NCBI GenBank assembly: GCA_964569265.1
Contig: CAZMTO010000003.1
Span: 1 to 64,000 of the forward strand
Source: Avidehalobacter sp964569265
GTDB lineage: Bacteria; Bacillota; Dehalobacteriia; UBA4068; UBA4997
DNA: 64,000 nt
Direction: 5' to 3'
Shown: in pieces, positions 42,799-50,904 of the stretch
Position numbering within the stretch: position 1 is the stretch's first letter
Layout of the letters: the number at the start of each line of letters is the position of its first letter
Position numbers and translations under genes: made by a program
Notes under the pieces: generated by a model
Database searches by the model: none
Told to the model about the DNA's origin: nothing
The model's input: only the letters and a program-made list of their open reading frames with translations

Positions 42799-43896
42799 AT
42801 GGAAACCGAAATCGGCAAAAACGTATTTTCTAATCGTCAGCCTGATAAAACCAACAGGGCAGAGGATAAACGTGTGGTATCGGCAGCACCTAATATGGAG
42901 GATATAGCCGCTGAGCCTAACTTTAGGCCGCAAACCTTTGGTGACTATATTGGTCAGGCGCGGGTAAAGGATAATATGCAGATATTTATTCAGGCGGCAA
43001 GGGCGCGCGGTGAAGCACTTGACCATATTTTGCTGTATGGCCCGCCGGGTTTGGGCAAAACCACGCTGGCCAACATCATTGCCAACGAGCTGGGCGTTAA
43101 TTTAAAGGTAACATCCGGCCCGGCTATTGAACACGCCGGTGATTTAGCTTCGATACTTACCAGCCTGGCCCCCAACGATGTTTTGTTTATTGACGAAATA
43201 CACCGCCTGAACCGTGCTGTAGAAGAAATTTTGTACCCGGCAATGGAGGATTTTCATATTGATATTATGATGGGTAAAGGCCCCGGTGCGCAGACTATTC
43301 ACCTGCCGCTGGCGCCGTTTACGCTGGTGGGTGCCACCACGCGTGTAGGTATGCTTACTGCCCCCCTAAGAGATCGTTTTGGTGTTATAAGCCGGTTAGA
43401 ATATTACACGCCGGACGAGCTGTTGATGATTGTTAAGCGCAGCGCCGTGCTGTTAAAGGTGGATATTACCGACGAAGGTGCGCGGGAAATTGCCGGCAGA
43501 TCGCGCGGTACGCCGCGTATTGCCAACCGTATTTTGCGCCGCGTGCGGGATGTTGCCTGCGTTAAGGGTAACGGCGTTATTGACGGCACAATGGCCAATT
43601 TTGCGCTTGAGCTGTTGGAAATTGACCGCCTTGGTTTGGATAAAACCGATAAAAAAGTGCTGACGGCGCTGATAGAAACCTTTGGCGGCGGCCCCGTTGG
43701 CCTTGATACCATAGCGGCTACCATCAGCGAATCGGCGGATACGATATTTGATGTGTGCGAGCCGTATTTGTTGCAGTTAGGCTTTTTAAACCGCACACCA
43801 CGCGGCCGTATGGCCACTGCCGAGGCATACCGCTATTTGGGCGTGGAACCGCCGGCAGGCAAAAGCTTTGAAGCTAATTTGTTTACTGCTGATTAA
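42799..43896 (+). CDS. ruvB: Holliday-junction branch-migration ATPase RuvB
   Basis: AAA+ motor of RuvAB. Walker A GPPGLGKTTLANI, Walker B VLFIDEIHRLNR, sensor 1 LVGATTRVGML, arginine finger region PLRDRFG, and the winged-helix C-terminus NRTPRGRMATAEAY. The N-terminus is extended by about 30 poorly conserved residues, giving 365 instead of about 335. AGGAGG lies seven bases before the ATG. Confidence 0.97.
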   Translation: METEIGKNVFSNRQPDKTNRAEDKRVVSAAPNMEDIAAEPNFRPQTFGDYIGQARVKDNMQIFIQAARARGEALDHILLYGPPGLGKTTLANIIANELGVNLKVTSGPAIEHAGDLASILTSLAPNDVLFIDEIHRLNRAVEEILYPAMEDFHIDIMMGKGPGAQTIHLPLAPFTLVGATTRVGMLTAPLRDRFGVISRLEYYTPDELLMIVKRSAVLLKVDITDEGAREIAGRSRGTPRIANRILRRVRDVACVKGNGVIDGTMANFALELLEIDRLGLDKTDKKVLTALIETFGGGPVGLDTIAATISESADTIFDVCEPYLLQLGFLNRTPRGRMATAEAYRYLGVEPPAGKSFEANLFTAD

Positions 43897-43929
43897 AACA
43901 CAAAAGCACATTTGCAAGGAGGTATGCTG

Positions 43930-44544
43930 ATGAAGCTGTTACTGCATTGCTGCTGCGGGCCGTGCAGCGTTATGCCCATAAAGCTGCTGCGGCAGGCCGG
44001 CATAGAACCCAGCACCTTTTTTTATAATCCCAATATTCACCCCTACCGGGAATATAAGCTGCGCCGCAATGCTTTTAGAGAATATATGGAGCAGGAACGT
44101 GTAAGCTTTGCTATGCTGGATGATTATAATATGGAAGATTTTTTGGCTAACGTAGCTCAAGTTCCCTTGGCGCGCTGCGGCTATTGCTATAGCTCTCGGC
44201 TGCGGCAAACAGCTAAATTTGCGGCAGAACACGGCTTTGAGGCAATATCTACCAGCCTGCTGGTTAGCCCTTACCAAAAGCACGAGCTGATAAAGCTGGA
44301 GGGTGAAAAGGCCGCGGCAGAATACGGGCTTAGCTTTTATTATCAGGATTTCAGGCCGTATTTTAGAGAAGGACAGGAGATTGCACGCGCAGCAGGTTTG
44401 TATATGCAGGGCTACTGCGGCTGTATCTACAGCGAAAAAGACCGTTATTTTAAACCCAAAGCCCAACCGCTGATATTGGACAATAAGTGGCAAAAAGCCG
44501 AAAATTTAAAGAATAAGCAAAAACCTAAACAGTCAGAAGAATAA
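43930..44544 (+). CDS. queH: Epoxyqueuosine reductase QueH
   Basis: Last step of queuosine synthesis, the non-B12 alternative to QueG. Diagnostic cysteines are in LLLHCCCGPCSV (N-terminus), ARCGYCY (about 85) and GYCGCIYSEKDRY (about 158), which hold the 4Fe-4S cluster and second metal site. I chose ATG 43930 (204 aa) because GGAGG ends at 43922; the ATG at 43924 is too close. It lies in the same run as queA and tgt, so three queuosine genes are within 4.3 kb. Confidence 0.92.
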   Translation: MKLLLHCCCGPCSVMPIKLLRQAGIEPSTFFYNPNIHPYREYKLRRNAFREYMEQERVSFAMLDDYNMEDFLANVAQVPLARCGYCYSSRLRQTAKFAAEHGFEAISTSLLVSPYQKHELIKLEGEKAAAEYGLSFYYQDFRPYFREGQEIARAAGLYMQGYCGCIYSEKDRYFKPKAQPLILDNKWQKAENLKNKQKPKQSEE

Positions 44545-44557
44545 AACAGGGTAGTTT

Positions 44558-45967
44558 ATGCAAAAAACATTGCTTTTAATACATAAAAAACTTAATATGT
44601 GCCTGTTGCTGCTGGTGCTTTTTGGTTTGCTGCCGGGTTGTGCCGCGGCAACCGATATCCGTGTGTGCCTGCAAACCTCAACGGCTGCGGCTGAATTTAC
44701 CGTTATCAGCGGTGAATACAGCGTGCAGGGCGGCAGCTTAAAGCAGCAGGAGCTTGCAACAGCCGTTGCGGGTGATGTCATAAAGATAAACAAAGAAGCT
44801 GCCGGCTTTACGGTTTATCTTAATGGGCAAAACATCGGCTCGTCGGCACTTAGTATGCTGCTGTTGGCCACCGATGATGATTGTGTAATGCAATACGGCA
44901 CCCGGCAGTATCGCGGCAGTTTTTCTCTGCTTACCAACGGCTATTTGCTTAATGTGCTGGATATTGAGCATTACCTTTACGGTGTGGTAGGTGAAGAAAT
45001 AGGCTACAACGTTGATTTTGAGGCACTGCGGGCGCAGGCTATTGTGGCGCGGTCTTATGCGGCGTTTAATATGGGCAGCACCTATTATGATGTTTCGGCG
45101 GGGACAGCCAGCCAGGTTTACGGCGGCTACACTGCCGAAAGCAGCCACAGCAGCGCGGCGGTGCGCCGGGCAGTAGATGATACCGAGGGGCTGGTAATGT
45201 ATTGGGACGGTGACATTGTAGAAGCGGTGTTTGCCAGCAACGCCGGCGGCTATACCGAAGCTAACGAAAACGTTTGGGGCGGTGCGGCAATGCCGTATTT
45301 AAGGGCGGTAAAATCGCCGTATGATGAAGAATACCCCTTTTATGAATGGTCGATTACATATACACCGGCACAGTTAAAAAGCCTGGCCGAAACCTATATG
45401 AGCCGCATTAAGCAAACCGGCAGCTTTGGCAGCTTTGTACGGCTGGAGGTTTCTTACAGCGGGGCAGACGGCAACGACACAGAGTCCGGGCGGGTAACCA
45501 AAGCTACCATTTACGGCACCGAAGCTGCGGTAACTGCCGAACGTGATGCCGTGCGCACTATGCTGGGGCTTAAAAGCACGCTGTTTACCATTGACGGCAG
45601 CGATAATGCGGCAGCCCCCCTTGATGAGGTTTATGTTTTGGATGCGGCAGGCAATTTGGTGCAGCGTAGTTGGCAGGATCTTTGTGCTATTGGTGCCGGC
45701 GGCGAACAGGCTATGCAGCGGCTGGTTAACCTTGCTGCTGCTTATATGCGCAGCAGCACCGGCCTTGCTGCGTTTAACGGTGGTAAAATAAGCGCCGGCA
45801 GCGGCAACACGGTGGTTATAAATGGGCGCGGCAACGGCCACGGTGTGGGGCTTAGCCAGTATGGTGCCATTGGTATGGCCAAAGACGGTTATACGGCCGA
45901 AGAAATTTTGCTGCATTATTACGGCGGTGACGAGCCGGAATTATTACAAATTGACTATTTAGACTAA
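44558..45967 (+). CDS. SpoIID/LytB-family lipoprotein (putative lytic transglycosylase)
   Basis: Probably acts on denuded glycan strands or enhances wall amidases. The signal peptide ends in a lipobox (LLPGC, Cys at about 28). The SpoIID domain covers about 130-469: YLYGVVGEEIGYN, LRAQAIVARSYAAFN (catalytic-Glu region), VFASNAGGYTE, and GRGNGHGVGLSQYGA near the end. At 469 residues it is longer than Bacillus SpoIID (about 343). No spoIIM/P/R genes are adjacent, and it sits inside a queuosine/secretion cluster, so a general wall role is as likely as sporulation. Confidence 0.88.
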   Translation: MQKTLLLIHKKLNMCLLLLVLFGLLPGCAAATDIRVCLQTSTAAAEFTVISGEYSVQGGSLKQQELATAVAGDVIKINKEAAGFTVYLNGQNIGSSALSMLLLATDDDCVMQYGTRQYRGSFSLLTNGYLLNVLDIEHYLYGVVGEEIGYNVDFEALRAQAIVARSYAAFNMGSTYYDVSAGTASQVYGGYTAESSHSSAAVRRAVDDTEGLVMYWDGDIVEAVFASNAGGYTEANENVWGGAAMPYLRAVKSPYDEEYPFYEWSITYTPAQLKSLAETYMSRIKQTGSFGSFVRLEVSYSGADGNDTESGRVTKATIYGTEAAVTAERDAVRTMLGLKSTLFTIDGSDNAAAPLDEVYVLDAAGNLVQRSWQDLCAIGAGGEQAMQRLVNLAAAYMRSSTGLAAFNGGKISAGSGNTVVINGRGNGHGVGLSQYGAIGMAKDGYTAEEILLHYYGGDEPELLQIDYLD

Positions 45968-45980
45968 AATGTGCTATATT
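45951..45980 (+). promoter_or_regulatory. Possible promoter before queA
   Basis: TTGACT, an 18-base spacer, TATATT, overlapping the end of the SpoIID-like gene and 43 bases before queA. Confidence 0.4.
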
Positions 45981-46022
45981 TATATAATATGTTTAATGCT
46001 GATGTAAGTGAGAGGTTAAATT

Positions 46023-47045
46023 ATGAAGCTTGAAGATTTTGTGTATGACCTGCCGGAGCGTTTGATAGCTCAAACCCCGGTAGAACCGCGTGACCATTCG
46101 CGTTTGCTGGTGTTAAACCGCCGGGACGGCAGCATTGATCACCGGCATTTTTATGATCTGCCGGAATATTTAAACCCCGGTGATGTGTTGGTTATCAACA
46201 AAACGCGCGTTCTGCCTGCGCGCCTTTATGCCAAACGTGCTACCGGCGGTGTGGTAGAGGTTTTGCTGGTGCAGCAGGTGGATATGAACCACTGGAAGGC
46301 GTTGGTAAAGCCCGGGCGCAAAGCCAAGCCCGGCGAAACCCTGCTGTTTGACGATAACCTTTTAACCGGCCACGTAGAAGAAGTGGTAGAGGAGGGTATG
46401 CGGCTTATACGCTTTGAATATGAAGGCAATTTTATGGAAATTTTGGATAAGCTGGGCACTATGCCCCTGCCGCCTTATATTCACGAGCAGCTTAAAGACC
46501 AGGAGCGCTACCAGTGTGTTTATGCCAAAGACCCCGGTTCGGCGGCGGCACCCACAGCCGGCCTGCATTTTACCGATGAGCTGCTGGACAAAATACGTGC
46601 CAAGGGCGTTAATATTGCCGAAGTTTTGCTTAATGTCGGTTTGGGGACTTTTAGACCGGTAAAGGTAGAAAATATCGAAGAACACCAGATGCATTCGGAA
46701 TATTACGAGATAGACGAGGCTACCGCCAAGCTTATAAACGATTGCCGTGCCAACGGCGGGCGTATTATAAGTGTAGGCACCACCAGCACCCGTACGCTGG
46801 AAACCGTAAGCACCGATGACGGTGTTGTACACGCAGGCAGCGGCTGGACGCAAAAATTTATTTATCCCGGCTACCGCTACAAGGCCGTAGATTCTCTGGT
46901 GACCAATTTTCATCTGCCAGGCAGCACCCTTATGATGCTGGTTTCGGCCTTTGCTACCCGCGAAATGATAATGGATGCTTATAAAGTAGCAGTAGATGAC
47001 GAATATCGCTTTTTCAGCTTTGGCGATGCTATGCTGATATTATAA
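46023..47045 (+). CDS. queA: S-adenosylmethionine:tRNA ribosyltransferase-isomerase QueA
   Basis: Transfers the ribosyl part of SAM to preQ1 in tRNA, forming epoxyqueuosine. Family motifs: YDLPERLIAQTP, DVLVINKTRVLPARL, MPLPPYIHEQLKD, AAPTAGLHFTDELL, NVGLGTFRPV, and TNFHLPGSTLMMLVSAF near the C-terminus. The 340-residue length is standard. GAGAGG precedes the ATG. tgt follows after 20 bases. Confidence 0.96.
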   Translation: MKLEDFVYDLPERLIAQTPVEPRDHSRLLVLNRRDGSIDHRHFYDLPEYLNPGDVLVINKTRVLPARLYAKRATGGVVEVLLVQQVDMNHWKALVKPGRKAKPGETLLFDDNLLTGHVEEVVEEGMRLIRFEYEGNFMEILDKLGTMPLPPYIHEQLKDQERYQCVYAKDPGSAAAPTAGLHFTDELLDKIRAKGVNIAEVLLNVGLGTFRPVKVENIEEHQMHSEYYEIDEATAKLINDCRANGGRIISVGTTSTRTLETVSTDDGVVHAGSGWTQKFIYPGYRYKAVDSLVTNFHLPGSTLMMLVSAFATREMIMDAYKVAVDDEYRFFSFGDAMLIL

Positions 47046-47065
47046 TAAATATTAAGAGGTGACAA

Positions 47066-48169
47066 ATGACGCTTAAATATACCCTGCTGAAGCAGGACGG
47101 TAATGCCCGACTTGGCATTGTAGAAACTACCCACGGTTCTATACAAACCCCGATATTTATGCCGGTGGGTACGCAGGCTACGGTAAAAACCATGACGCCC
47201 GAAGAACTTAATCAGGTGGGGTCGCAGATAATACTGAGCAACACGTATCACTTGTATATGCGCCCGGGCCACAAGCTGGTAGCTGAAGCCGGCGGGCTGC
47301 ACAAGTTTATGCACTGGGACAAGCCTATTTTAACGGACAGCGGCGGGTTTCAGGTGTTTAGCCTTGCCAAGCTGCGTGATATCAGCGAGGACGGCGTGGT
47401 TTTCAGGTCGCATATTGACGGTTCTAAGCACTTTTTTACGCCGGAAAAAGTAATGGAAATTGAACAGGATCTTGGCTCTGATATTGCTATGCAGTTTGAC
47501 GTTTGTTCGCCGTACCCGGCCCCCAGAGAGCAAATTATTGCCGCGCTGGAAAAAACCACGCGCTGGGCCAAGCGCTGCAAAGCGGCACACACCCGGCAGG
47601 ATCAGGCGCTGTTTGGTATTGTGCAGGGCGGCCTTTACAATGATTTGCGCATAAGGCACGCTAAGGAGCTTATAGAGCTGGATTTTCCCGGTTACGGCAT
47701 AGGCGGGCTTAGTGTTGGCGAGCCCAAGCCGCTGATGTACGATTGTCTGGATAATTTGATGCCGATAATGCCTGTGGATAAGCCCCGTTACCTTATGGGT
47801 GTGGGTAGCCCGGATTGTCTGGTGGAAGGTGTGGCGCGCGGCATTGATATGTTTGACTGTGTGTTGCCTACCCGCATAGCCCGCAACGGCACGGTGTTTA
47901 CGCGTAGCGGCAAGCTTGTGGTGCGCAATGCCGAATACGCACATGACCACCGGCCTATGGAAGATGGCTGCACCTGTTATGCCTGCCAAAACTTTACCCG
48001 GGCTTATATAAGGCACCTGATAAAGGCTAACGAAATTTTGGGTCTCAGGCTTACAACTATCCATAATCTGCACTTTTTGCTACATTTGATGGAAGAAATA
48101 CGCGAAAACATTGCAGCCGGAACATTTTCTCAGTTTTATAAAGATTTTTTTGCTAATTGGCAAGATTAG
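47066..48169 (+). CDS. tgt: Queuine/preQ1 tRNA-guanine transglycosylase
   Basis: Exchanges guanine for preQ1 at position 34 of GUN-anticodon tRNAs. Nucleophile/base region: ILTDSGGFQVFSLAKL (about 88-103) and FDCVLPTRIARNGTVFT (about 270). The zinc site is CTCYACQNF plus a downstream histidine (about 306-335). The 367-residue length is normal. AGAGGTGA precedes the ATG. It lies between queA and the yajC-secD-secF genes, the classic Bacillota and proteobacterial order. Confidence 0.97.
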   Translation: MTLKYTLLKQDGNARLGIVETTHGSIQTPIFMPVGTQATVKTMTPEELNQVGSQIILSNTYHLYMRPGHKLVAEAGGLHKFMHWDKPILTDSGGFQVFSLAKLRDISEDGVVFRSHIDGSKHFFTPEKVMEIEQDLGSDIAMQFDVCSPYPAPREQIIAALEKTTRWAKRCKAAHTRQDQALFGIVQGGLYNDLRIRHAKELIELDFPGYGIGGLSVGEPKPLMYDCLDNLMPIMPVDKPRYLMGVGSPDCLVEGVARGIDMFDCVLPTRIARNGTVFTRSGKLVVRNAEYAHDHRPMEDGCTCYACQNFTRAYIRHLIKANEILGLRLTTIHNLHFLLHLMEEIRENIAAGTFSQFYKDFFANWQD

Positions 48170-48253
48170 GCAGGAATTTAAAATTTTAGAGCGAAATTCT
48201 ATAAGGTTATGGCAATCTATGCTAAAAATTTTTGAAAAGGTGGTATTATTTTT

Positions 48254-48550
48254 ATGGAATCTATGGGTGGCAGCGCTCTGTATACGGTTGGTTATATTGC
48301 GTTAATGGTGTTTTTGTTTTACTTTTTGTTAATAAAACCGCAGCAAAAAGTACAAAAAAAGCGCAATGATATGATGACTAATCTTAGTGTAGATGACAAA
48401 GTGGTTACGGTTGGCGGTATTGTTGGCATTGTAACCGAAATTATGGACGACAGCATTTGGCTGGAGGTTAGTGACGGTGTGGATATCGAGGTTAAAAAAT
48501 CGGGTATTGCTGCCGTTATTAACGATACCGACACAAAAGCGGCCGAATAA
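48254..48550 (+). CDS. yajC: Preprotein translocase subunit YajC
   Basis: Small partner of SecDF. One N-terminal TM helix (about 8-29: LYTVGYIALMVFLFYFLL), then the basic KPQQKVQKKRNDMM turn and a compact cytosolic domain (VDDKVVTVGGIVGIV). The 98-residue length is standard. AAAAGGTGG precedes the ATG. secD follows after a 50-base gap carrying its own AAGGAGG. Confidence 0.94.
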   Translation: MESMGGSALYTVGYIALMVFLFYFLLIKPQQKVQKKRNDMMTNLSVDDKVVTVGGIVGIVTEIMDDSIWLEVSDGVDIEVKKSGIAAVINDTDTKAAE

Positions 48551-48602
48551 TTTTGGCGAACAATAAATTATTGTTTTTATTTTTTAAGGAGGCTTTTGTT
48601 TG

Positions 48603-49847
48603 ATGAAAAAGGGAGGATTATGGCTTACTCTTTTTATGGCAGCACTTATAGTTGTAGCAGCCTGTTCGTTTGGTTATCTAAGAGATAACATAAACCTGGG
48701 CCTGGACTTGCAGGGTGGCGCCGAAGTGGTGTTGCAGGCAATACCGGAGGAGGGCCAGACGGTTTCCGGCGAAGATATGACGGCTTTGCAGGAAATTATG
48801 CGTAATCGTGTTGACAGTATGGGTGTGTCGGAGCCTATAATTCAGTTAGAAGGCGATGACCGTATTGTTATTCAGTTGGCCGGTGTTGATAACCCGGACG
48901 ATGCTATTGAGTTGTTGGGGCGTACTGCCAAGTTAGAATTTATTGCGCCCAACGGCGAGGTTATACTTACCGGTTCGGAGCTGAAAAATGCTTACGGTTC
49001 TCGTAACACCGGCGCACGTAACCCCAACGAGCAAAACGTAATTTCGCTGGAATTTAACGAGGAAGGCACCAAAAAATTTGCCGAAGCTACACAGCGTTAT
49101 CTTAACCAGCAAATTGCTATTTATATCGACGGTGAAATGCTGATGAACCCCACGGTAAATTCTGTTATCAGCAACGGTCAGGCGCAGATAACCGGCGGCT
49201 ATACGCTGGAACAGGCTGTTAACGAAGCTGCCATCTTAAAAGGCGGTGCCCTGCCGGTAGACGTTGACATTATGAGCAAGCGTACCGTTGGCCCGTCGCT
49301 TGGTGCCGATTCTCTGCAAAAAAGTATGTATGCCGGCCTTATCGGTATGGGCCTGCTGCTGTTGTTTATGGTAGCATATTACCGTTTGCCCGGTGTTGTG
49401 GCGGTAATTTCTCTGGTGGTTTACACACTGGTGCTGCTGTTGCTTATGTGCTGGCTTAAAATTACACTTACGCTGCCCGGTATTGCCGGTGTGCTGTTAA
49501 GTATCGGTATGGCAGTAGACTCTAACATTATTATTTACGAGCGCCTTAGAGAGGAGCTGGCCAACGACAAAACGGTTCCGGCTGCTGTAACAGCCTCCTT
49601 CCGCCGCGCTTTGTGGACAATTTTGGACTCTAACATTACCACGCTGCTGGCAACTGTAGTATTGTTCCAGTTTGGTACCGGTTCGGTACAGGGCTTTGCC
49701 GTAACGCTGGCCGTTGGTATTGTTGTTACCCTGTTTACGGCACTGTTTATCACGCATTATCTGCTTAAATGGTGCGCGCAAATACCTGCTTTGGCAAGCC
49801 GCCCGGCATTGTTTGGCAGAAAGAAAGTAGGTGTTGTTCGTGACTAA
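48603..49847 (+). CDS. secD: Protein translocase subunit SecD
   Basis: Uses the proton-motive force to finish protein export. N-terminal TM, then the P1 domain with NLGLDLQGGAEVVLQ, MRNRVDSMGVSEP and IVIQLAGVDNP; five TM helices at the C-terminus include GVLLSIGMAVDSNIIIYERL. The 414-residue length fits Bacillota SecD (E. coli is 615). ATG 48603 lies ten bases after AAGGAGG; TTG 48600 is an alternative. It overlaps secF by eight bases. Confidence 0.95.
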   Translation: MKKGGLWLTLFMAALIVVAACSFGYLRDNINLGLDLQGGAEVVLQAIPEEGQTVSGEDMTALQEIMRNRVDSMGVSEPIIQLEGDDRIVIQLAGVDNPDDAIELLGRTAKLEFIAPNGEVILTGSELKNAYGSRNTGARNPNEQNVISLEFNEEGTKKFAEATQRYLNQQIAIYIDGEMLMNPTVNSVISNGQAQITGGYTLEQAVNEAAILKGGALPVDVDIMSKRTVGPSLGADSLQKSMYAGLIGMGLLLLFMVAYYRLPGVVAVISLVVYTLVLLLLMCWLKITLTLPGIAGVLLSIGMAVDSNIIIYERLREELANDKTVPAAVTASFRRALWTILDSNITTLLATVVLFQFGTGSVQGFAVTLAVGIVVTLFTALFITHYLLKWCAQIPALASRPALFGRKKVGVVRD

Positions 49848-50769
49848 GATGATGCAGCGTTTTGAATTTGATTTTCTCGGTAAGAGAAAAATCTGGTATG
49901 CAATTTCCATTATCATATTGGCAGCCGGCTTAATATCGTTGATGTTCCGCGGCTTAAACCTGGGCATTGACTTTACCGGCGGCAACATTTTGCAGTTGGA
50001 ATTCAGCCAGACTGTGGCAGCCGAAGATTTGCGCGAGGTGGTATCCGGCTACGTTGATGCCACCCCGACTATTCAGGAAAGTGACAGCAACACCTTCCTT
50101 ATCCGCACCGAAGATATGTCGGAGGAAACCAGCCAGGCCCTGCTTGATGAAATTGAGGCCAAGCTTAGCACCTTTGACATTTTGCGTAACGAACGTATCG
50201 GCCCAGTAATCGGTAAAGAGCTTATAACCAATGCGTGGATAGCTTTGGCGCTGGCCCTGTTGCTGATGCTGCTGTATATTACAATACGCTTCCGCTTTAA
50301 CTTTGCGGTATCGGCTATTGTGCCTTTGATGCACGATGCATTTGTAATGATCGGTTTGTTTTCTATTTTGCAGTTTGAGGTAGACAGCACCTTTGTAGCG
50401 GCAATTTTGACAATTTTGGGTTATTCTATTAACAGCACCATTGTTATTTTTGACCGTATCCGTGAAAACCGCGATCTGCACCCCAAGCAGGACTTTAATT
50501 CTCTGGTGAACGACAGTATTAACCAGACACTGGGGCGTTCGGTAAACACATCTTTTGCCGTTTTGCTGCTTATTGTTTCGCTGTTTGTTTTCGGCGGCGA
50601 TACCACACGGGCATTTTCTCTGGCGTTAATCATCGGTGTAGTTTCCGGTGCTTATTCTTCGGTATTTATTGCCGGGCCTATTTTAACTGATATTACCCGT
50701 TTGCGTGGCGGCGAAAAAATTACTACAACCAAAAAAACCAACAAAAAAGATCCTAAAATTGTGGTTTGA
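49840..50769 (+). CDS. secF: Protein translocase subunit SecF
   Basis: Membrane partner of SecD. Motifs: GLNLGIDFTGGNILQLEF near the N-terminus, RIGPVIGKELITNAW, and the C-terminal ILGYSINSTIVIFDRIRENR, then TLGRSVNTSF. Six hydrophobic helices in 309 residues. I take GTG 49840 as start, overlapping the secD end; ATG 49849 or 49852 are alternatives. A basic tail (TTKKTNKKDPK) follows the last helix. The next gene, recJ, is separated by a 135-base gap with a strong hairpin. Confidence 0.95.
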   Translation: MTKMMQRFEFDFLGKRKIWYAISIIILAAGLISLMFRGLNLGIDFTGGNILQLEFSQTVAAEDLREVVSGYVDATPTIQESDSNTFLIRTEDMSEETSQALLDEIEAKLSTFDILRNERIGPVIGKELITNAWIALALALLLMLLYITIRFRFNFAVSAIVPLMHDAFVMIGLFSILQFEVDSTFVAAILTILGYSINSTIVIFDRIRENRDLHPKQDFNSLVNDSINQTLGRSVNTSFAVLLLIVSLFVFGGDTTRAFSLALIIGVVSGAYSSVFIAGPILTDITRLRGGEKITTTKKTNKKDPKIVV

Positions 50770-50800
50770 TTTTTAACAAAAAGTAAATATTTTACCACAC

Positions 50801-50832
50801 AGAGCTTTTGCCGGATTACCGGTGAAAGCTCT
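50801..50832. other. 14-bp hairpin between secF and recJ without a T tract
   Basis: AGAGCTTTTGCCGG pairs fully (two wobble pairs) with CCGGTGAAAGCTCT around ATTA. No run of T follows on either strand, so it is not a textbook terminator. It may be a processing or stability element, or a protein-binding palindrome. Confidence 0.5.
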
Positions 50833-50904
50833 GGCAGTATAACGGTAAAATTTTGCTGAATTTTTACAGTATGCAAAATAAAACAGAAAGGGTTTGAAAC
50901 ACTC

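Noticed and set aside
43897..43929. preQ1 riboswitch before queH
   Set aside because: The gap is only 33 bases, too short for aptamer plus expression platform, and no aptamer pattern is visible.
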